A DNA stretch of 64,000 nucleotides from CAZPRW01 sp964577805 (lineage in GTDB: Bacteria; Verrucomicrobiota; Verrucomicrobiia; Opitutales; JAIRKQ01), in assembly GCA_964577805.1 (NCBI GenBank), contig CAZOAG010000004.1, positions 1 through 64,000 on the forward strand. The letters are read 5' to 3'. Position 1 is the first letter of the stretch, and each line of letters begins with the position of its first letter. The position numbers were made by a program, and so were the translations under genes. Under the pieces are notes generated by a model. The model saw only the letters and a program-made list of their open reading frames with translations, had not been told where the DNA came from and ran no database searches. Shown here in pieces: positions 54,040 through 62,812 of the stretch.

Positions 54040-54648
54040 TTAACGACTATAGAACTCAACAATCAATTGCTCATTGATATCTTTTGAAATTTCTTCGCGC
54101 TCCGGCTCGCGGTTAACAGTGCCACGCAACAATGCTGTATTAAATTCTAACCATGCTGGAACACTACGTCCACGATTCATTTCAATATTACGAACAGCAA
54201 TTTGACGCGACGATGATTTACCAGATATTTCAATAACATCACCAGCGCTGCAGATATAACTCGGAATATTTACTTTCTTACCATTAACCAACAAATGCCC
54301 GTGCGTGACAAATTGACGAGCAGCTGCACGACTTTTTGCAATACCAAGACCATATACAACATTATCCAAACGCAACTCCAACAGTCGCAAAAATATGGCA
54401 CCAGTTACACCTCTTTTTCTCTTGGCTGTTTCGAAATATAACCTGAATTGCTTCTCAGTCAATCCGTACATATAACGAACCTTTTGTTTTTCCATCAAAC
54501 CAATCGAATAATCTGACACTTTACGTCTCAAATGAGGTCCGTGCATACCCGGAATATAAGGTTTACGCTCTTCAGCATGTCCAGGTGTAAAAACAGTGGT
54601 GCCAAAACGCCGATTAACTCTAGCTCGTGGTCCAATATATCTCGCCAT
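54040..54648 (-). CDS. rpsD: ribosomal protein S4
   Basis: S4 nucleates 30S assembly and often regulates the alpha operon. The 202 residues have the S4 domain (LDNVVYGLGIAKSRAAARQFVTHGHLLVNGKKVNIPSYI) and the C-terminal SR... EFYSR ending. The N-terminus (ARYIGPRARVNRRFG) lacks the Cys zinc motif. Its first 35 codons lie inside the duplicated segment; the copy at 51012 is truncated. Confidence 0.97.
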   Translation of the reverse strand: MARYIGPRARVNRRFGTTVFTPGHAEERKPYIPGMHGPHLRRKVSDYSIGLMEKQKVRYMYGLTEKQFRLYFETAKRKRGVTGAIFLRLLELRLDNVVYGLGIAKSRAAARQFVTHGHLLVNGKKVNIPSYICSAGDVIEISGKSSSRQIAVRNIEMNRGRSVPAWLEFNTALLRGTVNREPEREEISKDINEQLIVEFYSR

Positions 54649-55236
54649 AAATAAACTCCTAATTACGCCCTTCTTACCTTACGCGGCCTGCATCCATTGT
54701 GCGGCACCGGCGTAACATCTATTATTTCATCTACTGTAAGCCCCAATGCTTGAACCGTACGAATTGCTGCATCACGACCCATCCCTGGCCCCTTAACTCT
54801 TATAGTAACCTCTTTCATTCCATGAGATATCGCTACCTTGCCTGCATCCTGAACTACCATTTGAGCTGCATACGCTGTTGACTTCCGTGAGCCCCTGAAA
54901 TTGCATTTCCCAGAACTTGCCCATGAAATTACATTTCCTCCCATGTCTGTAAACGACACCTTGGTATTATTGAAAGTCGCTAAAATATAACATATCCCCT
55001 TTGTAATATTCTTACACTTTTTCGCTTTCCTTATATTAGTATCTATTGTCTCATCAAACAAAGAATTCAACACACTAGCGGCCCCTCCTACTTGCACGTC
55101 TGTAACTGGTACAGCGGATCGGTCTTCTTTTTCTGCTTCGCTCATTTTATTCCTCCTTCCTTGCTCTGTTTTAGCTCTTCTTTGCTACTCCTACTGTCTT
55201 CCGGACTCCCTTCCGAGTCCGAGCATTGGTGGATGT
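54542..55236 (-). repeat. 695-bp direct repeat, copy 2 (native rpsK locus)
   Basis: The native copy in the alpha operon: start of rpsD, all of rpsK, end of rpsM. It is the presumed source of copy 1, because here both flanking genes are complete. Recombination between the two direct copies would delete or amplify the 3530 bp between them. Confidence 0.95.
54663..55145 (-). CDS. rpsK: ribosomal protein S11 (native locus)
   Basis: S11 binds the 30S platform. The 160 residues have the usual core (HVLATFNNT-type CYILATFNNTKVSFTD, GSRKSTAYAAQ, GPGMGRDAAIR, VTPVPHNGCRPRKVRRA) and an extra acidic N-terminus of about 30 residues (MSEAEKEDRSAVPV). A strong Shine-Dalgarno precedes the ATG. It lies between rpsM and rpsD; an identical copy is at 51133. 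Confidence 0.97.
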   Translation of the reverse strand: MSEAEKEDRSAVPVTDVQVGGAASVLNSLFDETIDTNIRKAKKCKNITKGICYILATFNNTKVSFTDMGGNVISWASSGKCNFRGSRKSTAYAAQMVVQDAGKVAISHGMKEVTIRVKGPGMGRDAAIRTVQALGLTVDEIIDVTPVPHNGCRPRKVRRA

Positions 55237-55545
55237 TCTCTGTCCGCGAACAGGCAAGCCGCAATAATGACGCAAGCCACGATAACATTTTATCGCCTGC
55301 AAACGCTTAAGATTCGACATGACCTCACGCCTAAGATCGCCCTCTAATTTCCAACCTTCAGCTGCTATAAAAGACACTATCTTATTAATGTGCTCTTCGT
55401 TGAGGTCGTACGCGCGCATATTAGGGTCTATTCCCGTCATTTCCAATATCATTTTAGCGCGAGCAGGACCAATCCCTTGAACATACCGCAAGGCATATTC
55501 AATCTTCTTATTATCCGGTATATCAACTCCTAAAATACGAGGCAT
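55171..55545 (-). CDS. rpsM: ribosomal protein S13
   Basis: The 124-residue S13 contacts tRNA and the 50S bridge. The start ILGVDIPDNKKIEYALRYVQGIG and the C-terminal GLRHYCGLPVRGQRTSTNARTRKG are diagnostic. It follows map by 43 bp; infA and rpmJ, often found between them, are absent. Its last 22 codons are duplicated at 51641. Confidence 0.97.
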   Translation of the reverse strand: MPRILGVDIPDNKKIEYALRYVQGIGPARAKMILEMTGIDPNMRAYDLNEEHINKIVSFIAAEGWKLEGDLRREVMSNLKRLQAIKCYRGLRHYCGLPVRGQRTSTNARTRKGVRKTVGVAKKS

Positions 55546-55588
55546 AATCTTCCACCATTGAATTTTAATACAATTTGAATTTCAAAAA

Positions 55589-56356
55589 TCATTTTTTTAC
55601 CAATGTCAAGATTTCTGGCAAACTATCTGTAATTAATATTGTATGCTCAAAATGTGCAGCAATTTTTTTATCTGCAGTTTTTACAGTCCATCCATCTTTA
55701 TCAACAAAAACTTTCTCATTTCCAAGCGTAAACATCGGCTCTAATGCCAATGTCATCCCAGGGCGCAAAATTGGACCAGACTTAGGACGCCCATAATTTG
55801 GCACTTGAGGATCTTCATGCATGTCACGTCCAACACCGTGTCCAACATAATCACGCAATATTCCATAATTATTGCGATTTGCAACTTTCTCTATTGCATG
55901 AGAAATATCACCAATACGATTCCCCGGCAATGCATTATCGATTCCAGCCTTCAATGCATCATTCGTCACTCCGACAAACTTCTTAACATCCTCAGGTGCA
56001 TCACCGATTATTATAGTACGCGTATTATCACCAACAAACCCATGATAAAATATTGCAACATCAATACTTACAACGTCACCATCTTTTAAAACAACATTTT
56101 TGGACGGTATACCATGCACCACCTCATCATTAATCGAAATGCATGAATACGCAGGATAAGGACTATACGCACCAGGATAATTATAACATGCACTGCGGGC
56201 ACCAAGCTCCATCATGACGTCACGACCAAAACAGTCGAGATCGTATGTAGTAATACCGGCTTTAACATGCTCAACCATGCGACGCAATACTTCTGCTGCT
56301 ACAGCACATGCTTCGCGCATCTTAACTATCTCGTCCTTATTCTTGATAACAATCAT
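55589..56356 (-). CDS. map: methionine aminopeptidase
   Basis: Removes the first Met from new proteins. From the ATG at 56356 it has 255 residues of the type I enzyme. The metal ligands are visible in SIDVAIFYHGFVGDNTRT, VGHGVGRDMHEDPQVPNY, LALEPMF and HFEHTILITD. The frame extends upstream into secY, so 56356 is preferred. It follows secY by 7 bp; adk, its common partner, is absent. Confidence 0.95.
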   Translation of the reverse strand: MIVIKNKDEIVKMREACAVAAEVLRRMVEHVKAGITTYDLDCFGRDVMMELGARSACYNYPGAYSPYPAYSCISINDEVVHGIPSKNVVLKDGDVVSIDVAIFYHGFVGDNTRTIIIGDAPEDVKKFVGVTNDALKAGIDNALPGNRIGDISHAIEKVANRNNYGILRDYVGHGVGRDMHEDPQVPNYGRPKSGPILRPGMTLALEPMFTLGNEKVFVDKDGWTVKTADKKIAAHFEHTILITDSLPEILTLVKK

Positions 56357-56363
56357 CGCAAGC

Positions 56364-57854
56364 CTATCTGGCAAAAGCCCATATCATAAGTCCAGAGATA
56401 AAAATCGCCACTAACACAAAGAACAAAAATCGTATACTGCTGCTATCTTGGCTAAACGAAACACCATGCGCAACATTGCTATTGGCACGCGACTTAACCT
56501 TCTTCAAAAACCCATCATAGTTTTTTTGCAACAAATGACCTTCAATCTGCTTCATTGTGTCAAGAACAACACCAACCGCAATCAAAGTTCCAGTACCACC
56601 AAAAAATAGAGCAATCGAATACGGAATCTCAAACCAAAAATACAATAGGTCAGGCAATAATGCTATCGCGGTCAAAAAACAAGCACCGGCCAACGTTAAC
56701 CGCGTCATTACAAAGTCCAAAAACTTTGCAGTAGCATCACCAGGACGAACTCCAGGCACATACCCACCGTTCTTTTTTAAATCATCAGCAATTTGTACAG
56801 GGCGAAACATCATCGATACCCAAAAATAGCTGAAGCACAATATTAACAATCCATACAACCAATAATAAAGAGACGATCCGTGCACAAGCACAGATGCCGC
56901 GCGTTGAAAAAATGGGATACCAGTAGCCGCTCCAATATACGCAAATATTTGCTGAGGAAACAACAAAATTGCACTAGCAAAAATCACAGGCATTACTCCA
57001 GAATAATTCACCTTCAACGGCAAATACGACGACTGCCCACCATACATCTTTCGTCCAACAACACGAGAAACATATTGTACTGGGATTTTACGATCGGCCT
57101 GCGTGACCGCGATCATTAACGCAACCACAAGAAACAACAAACCAACCATCATAACACCATGCCACACGGCCAAAGACGACGAAGCACCAACTGGCGCAAA
57201 AAACATGCGCAACGCCTGAGCTATCGCATTTGGCATCGATGATAAAATGCCAGCGGCTATCAACAACGAAACACCATTCCCTATTCCAAACGACGTTATT
57301 TGCTCGCCTATCCAAACAAGAGACAGCGTTCCAGCTGTTAAAAACAAAGTTGACGTTATCAGAAACGATATTCCACTGCCGACTACAATAGATCCATACT
57401 GTTCCGCACTGAATCCATAAAACAATTTGTCTGGGTAATTAGTCAACGCCAATACAAGCAATATGCCCTGAATAAAACAAATTACTATTGTCAAATATCG
57501 CGTATATTGCGCAACGGTCTGTCTTCCGCTTTCACCCTCCTGTTGCAACCTCGCCAACGACGGACAAACCGCACCAGCCAGCTGCATGATAATAGAGGCA
57601 CTAATGTACGGCATTATGCCCAATCCAAAGATCGCACCTTTCAAAAAGGCACCGCCAGTAAACATATTGTACAAACCGACCAAGCCTCCAGATTCTGTGG
57701 ATTTAGAGATAAAAAAATCTTTCAACGGCTGAGGATCAAGCCCTGGCAATGGTATGCTCGCACCGACACGAGCAGCAAACAACAAAGCAAGCGTAATAAA
57801 AATCTTATTACGCAATTCTTTTAATTTCAAACAATTAGTAAAAGCGGACAACAT
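56364..57854 (-). CDS. secY: preprotein translocase subunit SecY
   Basis: SecY is the channel of the Sec translocon. From the ATG at 57854 it has 496 residues, longer than the E. coli protein; the extra length is mainly in loops and the C-terminal tail. Ten hydrophobic segments are seen, with FAARVGASIPLPGLD near the start, GIMPYISASIIMQL, and QADRKIPVQY. It lies between rplO and map. Confidence 0.96.
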   Translation of the reverse strand: MLSAFTNCLKLKELRNKIFITLALLFAARVGASIPLPGLDPQPLKDFFISKSTESGGLVGLYNMFTGGAFLKGAIFGLGIMPYISASIIMQLAGAVCPSLARLQQEGESGRQTVAQYTRYLTIVICFIQGILLVLALTNYPDKLFYGFSAEQYGSIVVGSGISFLITSTLFLTAGTLSLVWIGEQITSFGIGNGVSLLIAAGILSSMPNAIAQALRMFFAPVGASSSLAVWHGVMMVGLLFLVVALMIAVTQADRKIPVQYVSRVVGRKMYGGQSSYLPLKVNYSGVMPVIFASAILLFPQQIFAYIGAATGIPFFQRAASVLVHGSSLYYWLYGLLILCFSYFWVSMMFRPVQIADDLKKNGGYVPGVRPGDATAKFLDFVMTRLTLAGACFLTAIALLPDLLYFWFEIPYSIALFFGGTGTLIAVGVVLDTMKQIEGHLLQKNYDGFLKKVKSRANSNVAHGVSFSQDSSSIRFLFFVLVAIFISGLMIWAFAR

Positions 57855-57870
57855 ATCTCGCACTCGCTCC

Positions 57871-58320
57871 CTACTCCTGCCGACCGAACAATGCCACAGC
57901 TTTGCCACCGACTGCCTCTATCGAAGCAGCAGCGCTTTTCGAAAATTTATCAGCAACAACCGTCATCGGCTTGTTCAATGTAGCATTGCCCAATATCTTC
58001 ACAAGATTTGTTTCTTTTTTTATCAACCCAGCACGAAACATTGCTGTCTTATCGACATTATCTACTTCTAGGAGAACAAGTTGACCTAAATCAACAATAT
58101 CGTAAACTGTAGCAAATTTAAAATTTGAAAAGCCTCGAATCGGCAAATGACGATAAAACGGAATTCCGCTACAACATGGAGCAGGACTATATCCAGAACG
58201 AGCCTTCCCTCCTTTATGCCCGCGACCAGCAGTCTTTCCGTTACCAGATCCGACGCCTTTACCTCTACGCTTGGTCGCTTTAGAGCAGGCTAAAATCCTT
58301 GGCAACTCATTAAGTTTCAT
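57871..58320 (-). CDS. rplO: ribosomal protein L15
   Basis: The 149-residue L15 has the Gly/Lys-rich start (KRRGKGVGSGNGKTAGRGHKG) and SGYSPAPCCSGIPFYRHLPIRGF. It follows rpsE directly by 17 bp; rpmD (L30), usually between them, is missing. Confidence 0.96.
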   Translation of the reverse strand: MKLNELPRILACSKATKRRGKGVGSGNGKTAGRGHKGGKARSGYSPAPCCSGIPFYRHLPIRGFSNFKFATVYDIVDLGQLVLLEVDNVDKTAMFRAGLIKKETNLVKILGNATLNKPMTVVADKFSKSAAASIEAVGGKAVALFGRQE

Positions 58321-58337
58321 AAAAAATCCTTCTTTAA

Positions 58338-58898
58338 TTATAGAACATCACCAGCTGACATACGCACTTGCTTGACAACATCGCGTGTACGCATTTTCCC
58401 CAAAGCGTTCAAAGTCGCACGAACAACCGCCATGTTATTATTCGACCCAATTGACTTTGTAAGTACGTCCTTAACACCAAGCATCTCCAAAACAGCACGA
58501 ACACCACCACCAGCTATAACACCAGTACCTTCGGCAGCAGGACGCAATAATACACGCCCACCATCGGCAACTCCAACAGCAACATGAGGAACAGTACTTC
58601 CATTTAATTGAAACGAAACAATGTTCTTTTTGGCATGCTCTGTGCCCTTTTTGATAGCTTCAGGAACTTCTTTTGCTTTTCCACAACCGACACCAATACG
58701 CCCCTTCTGATCACCAACCAAAACTAAAGCAGCAAATCCAAAACGACGTCCGCCTTTCACTACCTTAGCACAGCGATTAACGTGAACAACTTTTTCTTTT
58801 AGTTCATCTCGAACTAATTTTGCACCACTTGACTCGCCATCGCGACGTCTGCGCGAACCAAAACCACTCTTTTCACTACCTCTTTTAAAATCGCCCAT
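58338..58898 (-). CDS. rpsE: ribosomal protein S5
   Basis: S5 is needed for decoding accuracy. From the ATG at 58898 it has 186 residues. The double-stranded RNA-binding part (VVHVNRCAKVVKGGRRFGFAALVLVGD) and GTGVIAGGGVRAVLEMLGVKDVLTKSIGSNN are clear. Confidence 0.96.
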   Translation of the reverse strand: MGDFKRGSEKSGFGSRRRRDGESSGAKLVRDELKEKVVHVNRCAKVVKGGRRFGFAALVLVGDQKGRIGVGCGKAKEVPEAIKKGTEHAKKNIVSFQLNGSTVPHVAVGVADGGRVLLRPAAEGTGVIAGGGVRAVLEMLGVKDVLTKSIGSNNNMAVVRATLNALGKMRTRDVVKQVRMSAGDVL

Positions 58899-58917
58899 AA
58901 ACACTCACATTATTTTT

Positions 58918-59274
58918 TTAAAACAGAACGCCCTCAGAACGAACAGCATCAGCGAATGCCTTAACCACTCCGTGGTACTTTCTAGACCCACGATCAAAAA
59001 CAACTGATTTAACACCAGCGCCAACTGCTTTTTGTCCAAACATTTTGCCGAAAGACATGGCACCATCTACGTTAGGCAACACGCGATCAGAAACAGATTT
59101 ACCAACAGTCGAAAGAAAAACCAACGTCTCCCCTGCCTCATCGTTAATGCATTGCGCATAAATGTGCTTATTTGAGAATTTGACGCTTAAACGAGGCTTA
59201 AGACTCGTACCAACAACACGAGATCTGACACGACGTGCCCTCTTTTCACTACGCGCTTTTTTATCAATTTGCAT
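58918..59274 (-). CDS. rplR: ribosomal protein L18
   Basis: The 118-residue L18 binds 5S rRNA. RKVRSR-type start (RARRVRSRV), LSVKFSNKHIYAQCIND and FDRGSRKYHGVVKAFADAVRSEG are diagnostic. A CAGGAAG lies upstream of the ATG. Confidence 0.96.
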   Translation of the reverse strand: MQIDKKARSEKRARRVRSRVVGTSLKPRLSVKFSNKHIYAQCINDEAGETLVFLSTVGKSVSDRVLPNVDGAMSFGKMFGQKAVGAGVKSVVFDRGSRKYHGVVKAFADAVRSEGVLF

Positions 59275-59312
59275 ACTAATTTCGCTTCCTGTGTTCTAGA
59301 CAACACAAATAT

Positions 59313-59861
59313 TTATGCTGTCTTCTTTCCTTCCTTGCGCCTTACAAATTCACCAACGATCTTTACGCCCTTGCCCTTATAAGGTTCAACAGGATAAAAT
59401 CGTTTAATATCGGCGGCAACCTGACCGACCTTTTGCTTATCAACGCCCTTTACTTCTATCTTCGTACCAGAACCATCTATCGCCAACTTTACACCACTAG
59501 GAACTTTGTACAAGATGTCGTGAGAATAACCAAGATCCAAATCCAAGACATCTGCACCTTTCATTGAAGCTTTAAAACCAACACCATTAATCTCTAATGA
59601 TTTCGAATAACCTTTCGAAACGCCCCAAACCATGCCATTGATTATAGACCTAACCGTCCCGTGCATCATGCGCGCATGCTCGTCTTCGCAATCATTGCAT
59701 ACTACCGTCACGACGCCATCGTTATTAACAACCGAAATAGAAGCATCAAAACAAAACCTATTACTTCCAAGAGGACCGCTAACCAATACACTAGTACCGT
59801 TCTCAACAACAACACTAACTCCATCTGGTAACTCTATTGGTGCCTTACCTATTCTACTCAT
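59313..59861 (-). CDS. rplF: ribosomal protein L6
   Basis: The 182-residue L6 has MSRIGKAPIELPDGV at the start and the C-terminal VDKQKVGQVAADIKRFYPVEPYKGKGV signature. It is in the usual place between rpsH and rplR. Confidence 0.97.
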   Translation of the reverse strand: MSRIGKAPIELPDGVSVVVENGTSVLVSGPLGSNRFCFDASISVVNNDGVVTVVCNDCEDEHARMMHGTVRSIINGMVWGVSKGYSKSLEINGVGFKASMKGADVLDLDLGYSHDILYKVPSGVKLAIDGSGTKIEVKGVDKQKVGQVAADIKRFYPVEPYKGKGVKIVGEFVRRKEGKKTA

Positions 59862-59874
59862 CTGACAAAAGCTC

Positions 59875-60267
59875 CTACCAAATGTAACACATTAACTCAC
59901 CGCCAACTCCAGAACGTTTGGCATCTTTCCCGGACATAACTCCTTTAGATGTAGACAATACACAATCGCCCATTCCGCCAAGAATCGAAGGAATTTCCGC
60001 CTTCGAAGTATAACGCCTACAACCTGGTTTTCCGATTCGTCCAATCTCTGTAATGGCAGACACGCCATTGACATACTTCAAAGAAATCGTTAGAAACGTG
60101 CGCGCGCCGTCGTCCACCTGAAATTTCGAAAAATCTTTAATATAACCGATATTCTTCAAAATTACAGCAATACCTTCTCTCAACTTAGACCACTGGACCG
60201 TGCAAGACGCCTTCTTAGCAGAACTTGCATTGCGCAAAACAGTCAAAAAATCACCTACAACATCCAT
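59875..60267 (-). CDS. rpsH: ribosomal protein S8
   Basis: The 130-residue S8 has DVVGDFLTVLRNA at the start and the C-terminal ILGGMGDCVLSTSKGVMSGKDAKRSGVGGELMCYIW. The N-terminus is shorter and more divergent than in E. coli. A GAGG lies upstream of the ATG. Confidence 0.95.
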   Translation of the reverse strand: MDVVGDFLTVLRNASSAKKASCTVQWSKLREGIAVILKNIGYIKDFSKFQVDDGARTFLTISLKYVNGVSAITEIGRIGKPGCRRYTSKAEIPSILGGMGDCVLSTSKGVMSGKDAKRSGVGGELMCYIW

Positions 60268-60282
60268 TTTACAAACCTCTTT

Positions 60283-60588
60283 CTACCATGAAGACTTTGT
60301 CAATCCAGGAATTTCGCCATTTGAAGCCATCTCACGCAATTGAAGGCGAGAAACGCCAAACAAACCATGAAACCCGCGCGGACGACCGGTTATAGCACAA
60401 CGATTGCGAACACGAACAGGGGAAGAATTGCGAGGCAACTTTGACATTTTCCTTTGAACACGAGAGTACTCTTCATCACTTATTGAAACATCCAACAACT
60501 TTTGTTTCAATGAACGACGCGACTCACGATAGTGCGCAACCAACTTTGCACGCTTATTATTTCTAGCAACTGACGATCTCTTTGCCAT
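60283..60588 (-). CDS. rpsN: ribosomal protein S14
   Basis: From the ATG at 60588 (MAKRSS) it has 101 residues, the long form without zinc cysteines. RNRCAITGRPRGF and FGVSRLQLREMASNGEIPGLTKSSW are diagnostic. The frame is open upstream into rplE, but the family start is clear. Confidence 0.96.
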   Translation of the reverse strand: MAKRSSVARNNKRAKLVAHYRESRRSLKQKLLDVSISDEEYSRVQRKMSKLPRNSSPVRVRNRCAITGRPRGFHGLFGVSRLQLREMASNGEIPGLTKSSW

Positions 60589-60604
60589 ATAACATGTCCT
60601 TGTA

Positions 60605-61150
60605 TTATATCTTTTTTCTAAACGGCAATCCAAATTTTGTCAACAAAGCATGGCCTTGTTCATCCGTCTGCGCCGTAGTAACAAACGTAACATCCATTCC
60701 GACCAATTTACGTTCTCTATCAATTGAAATTTCAGGAAAAATAGTATGATCAGTAATTCCCAAAGAATAATTTCCTGAACCATCCATTTTGTTCGAGATT
60801 CCCCTAAAATCTCGAATCTTAGGCAAAGCAACAGCAATCAACTTCAACAGAAAATTGTACATATTATTCGAGCGTAACGTGACCTTCATACCAACTGTCA
60901 TGCCTTTTCTAAGCTTGAAATTAGATATACTCTTTTTGGCCTTAGTAGCGACAGCGTGCTGCCCAGCAATCAAAGAAATCTCTTTCTGTATTTCCTGAAC
61001 TAATGTCTTGTCGGCATCAGCACTGATAGCAGAATTAATAACAATCTTCTCAAGTTTAGGCAATTGATGGCGATTTTTTAATCCAAATTCACTCGCCAAC
61101 TCCGACACTATCTTCTCTTCATACAATGTCTTTAAATATGATGCACTCAT
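60605..61150 (-). CDS. rplE: ribosomal protein L5
   Basis: The 181-residue L5 binds 5S rRNA. NRHQLPKLEKIVIN, KLRKGMTVGMKVTLR, FRGISNKMDGSGNYSLGI and the C-terminal TDEQGHALLTKFGLPFRK are family signatures. It follows rplX after about 70 bp. Confidence 0.96.
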   Translation of the reverse strand: MSASYLKTLYEEKIVSELASEFGLKNRHQLPKLEKIVINSAISADADKTLVQEIQKEISLIAGQHAVATKAKKSISNFKLRKGMTVGMKVTLRSNNMYNFLLKLIAVALPKIRDFRGISNKMDGSGNYSLGITDHTIFPEISIDRERKLVGMDVTFVTTAQTDEQGHALLTKFGLPFRKKI

Positions 61151-61219
61151 TTCCTACTTAGCACCCTTTCACTCTTCTCTGTCGCATACCCAAAAAAAAA
61201 CATACCAAAAATCAAGCAT

Positions 61220-61474
61220 TTATTGCGATTTTGCATGTCGACGGTCGTATTCAGCCTTCAACATAACATTGGAACGATGTATCGGCATTGATTTCTCAAT
61301 AATTCCTCCATCAGGATAATTCTGGGACTTCGCTACATGCTTCTTTACGACAGCAATACCCTCAACGACCACCATTTCTCCATTCTTGACAACACTCAAA
61401 ATTTTGCCTGACCGGCCCTTATCATCACCAGCAATAACAACAATCGTCTCACCCCTTTTGAGCTTATTTTTCAT
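61220..61474 (-). CDS. rplX: ribosomal protein L24
   Basis: The 84-residue L24 has the KOW motif (GETIVVIAGDDKGRSGKILSV) and a shortened C-terminus compared with E. coli (104 residues). Its ATG overlaps the rplN stop by 4 bp and has a GGAGG Shine-Dalgarno inside rplN. Confidence 0.95.
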   Translation of the reverse strand: MKNKLKRGETIVVIAGDDKGRSGKILSVVKNGEMVVVEGIAVVKKHVAKSQNYPDGGIIEKSMPIHRSNVMLKAEYDRRHAKSQ

Positions 61475-61836
61475 AGAACCTCCGGCGCTAACGAAATAAT
61501 TTTCATAAAATCTTTCTGTCTCAACTCACGAGCAACAGGACCAAAAATACGCGTTCCTTTAGGATTTTTCTTATCGTCTACAATGACACATGCATTACGA
61601 TCAAATCGCAAATAACTGCCATCGTCCCTCTTGATAGGATAACTCGTTCTCACTATGACAGCCTTTACTACAGAGCCCTTCTTTACTGATGCCTCTGGAG
61701 AACTTGCTTGCACACTACAAACAATAATGTCTCCTATAGTTGCTGTCCTCTTGATTTGTCCAAGACGACGAATCATCTTGACCTGCTTTGCGCCGGTATT
61801 ATCGGCAACATCCAAAATACTTTCTTGCTGCAACAT
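61471..61836 (-). CDS. rplN: ribosomal protein L14
   Basis: The 121-residue L14 starts MLQQESILDVADNTGAK and contains GTRIFGPVARELR near the C-terminus, both diagnostic. The family's usual start is MIQ. It overlaps rplX by 4 bp. Confidence 0.97.
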   Translation of the reverse strand: MLQQESILDVADNTGAKQVKMIRRLGQIKRTATIGDIIVCSVQASSPEASVKKGSVVKAVIVRTSYPIKRDDGSYLRFDRNACVIVDDKKNPKGTRIFGPVARELRQKDFMKIISLAPEVL

Positions 61837-61858
61837 AACAGTTCTCCTCTTCTAGACA

Positions 61859-62134
61859 CTACTTTTCTACAGACGCAACGCTAACAATAGACTCCAACCG
61901 CCACCGCTTTGTACGGCTCAATGGTCTGGTCTCTACAATGCGCACTGAATCACCGACATTGCCCTCATTGCGCTCATCATGAACACTAACAACAGTTTTC
62001 CTTTTAATCTCTTTGCCATACATCGGGTGCGGAACTTTATAAAAACACGCAACCTTAATCGTTTTATCACCAGACCGACCAATAACAGTGCCGCTCAATG
62101 ACTTTCTATTTTTTCTCAAAATCTTTTTATCCAT
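61859..62134 (-). CDS. rpsQ: ribosomal protein S17
   Basis: From the ATG at 62134 it has 91 residues. LSGTVIGRSGDKTIKV and VGDSVRIVETRPLSRTKRWRL are family signatures. A GAGGTG lies 5-6 nt upstream of this ATG and favours it over the GTG at 62140. Confidence 0.95.
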   Translation of the reverse strand: MDKKILRKNRKSLSGTVIGRSGDKTIKVACFYKVPHPMYGKEIKRKTVVSVHDERNEGNVGDSVRIVETRPLSRTKRWRLESIVSVASVEK

Positions 62135-62159
62135 AAACACACCTCACGCCACCACATAT

Positions 62160-62348
62160 CTACTTTGCTCGCTGCGATTTTACAGTTTCTATTCTGGCAA
62201 TATCACGCTTGATTTCAGAAAAACGATGCGTTTTTTCAACTTGCCCGACTTGCTTTTTTAACTTCAAAGCAACTAACTCATTCCTCAGTTCAAGCTCTTT
62301 TTTGTCCAAATCATCAACTGACAACACCCTGATCTCTTCACTTTTCAT
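62160..62348 (-). CDS. rpmC: ribosomal protein L29
   Basis: From the ATG at 62348 (MKSEEIRV) it has 62 residues, the normal size. It is helical and ends with RFSEIKRDIARIETVKSQR, typical of L29. A longer frame starting with TTG at 62375 would overlap rplP and is not favoured. Confidence 0.93.
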   Translation of the reverse strand: MKSEEIRVLSVDDLDKKELELRNELVALKLKKQVGQVEKTHRFSEIKRDIARIETVKSQRAK

Positions 62349-62371
62349 AACTTCACAACCCTTGAACTGTA

Positions 62372-62794
62372 TCAATTTTGCTCATCACGACTGATAAATC
62401 TACAATGTATTGGCAACTTACCATCAGCAAGACGCATGGCCTCTCGTGCTAAAGAAACTGACACACCGGACAATTCAAACAAAACACTGCCAGGTTTTAC
62501 AACAGCCACCCAATACTCGACTCCACCTTTACCTTTTCCCATTCTGGTTTCGGCTGGTTTTCTTGTAATCGGTTTTTGAGGGAATACACGCATCCACATT
62601 TTGCCCTTACGCTTTAAATGACGATTTATAGCAACACGAGCAGCCTCTAATTGCGACGACGTCAAATGCCCACGCTCAAATGCCTGCAATGCAAAATCAC
62701 CAAAAGCAATTGTCGCCCCGCCTTTCGCATCACCGCGATTACGCCCCTTTTGAACTTTTCTATATTTTGTTTTTGATGGCAATAAATTACTCAT
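62372..62794 (-). CDS. rplP: ribosomal protein L16
   Basis: The 140-residue L16 starts LLPSKTKYRKVQKGRNRGDAKGG and contains FPQKPITRKPAETRMGKGKGGVEYWVAVVKPG, which is diagnostic. It lies between rpsC and rpmC. Confidence 0.97.
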   Translation of the reverse strand: MSNLLPSKTKYRKVQKGRNRGDAKGGATIAFGDFALQAFERGHLTSSQLEAARVAINRHLKRKGKMWMRVFPQKPITRKPAETRMGKGKGGVEYWVAVVKPGSVLFELSGVSVSLAREAMRLADGKLPIHCRFISRDEQN

Positions 62795-62812
62795 AGCAAT
62801 TCACCTTACCCT

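Noticed and set aside
62349..62375. Extended N-terminus of L29 from a TTG
   Set aside because: It overlaps the end of rplP and adds residues not found in the family; the ATG at 62348 gives the normal length.
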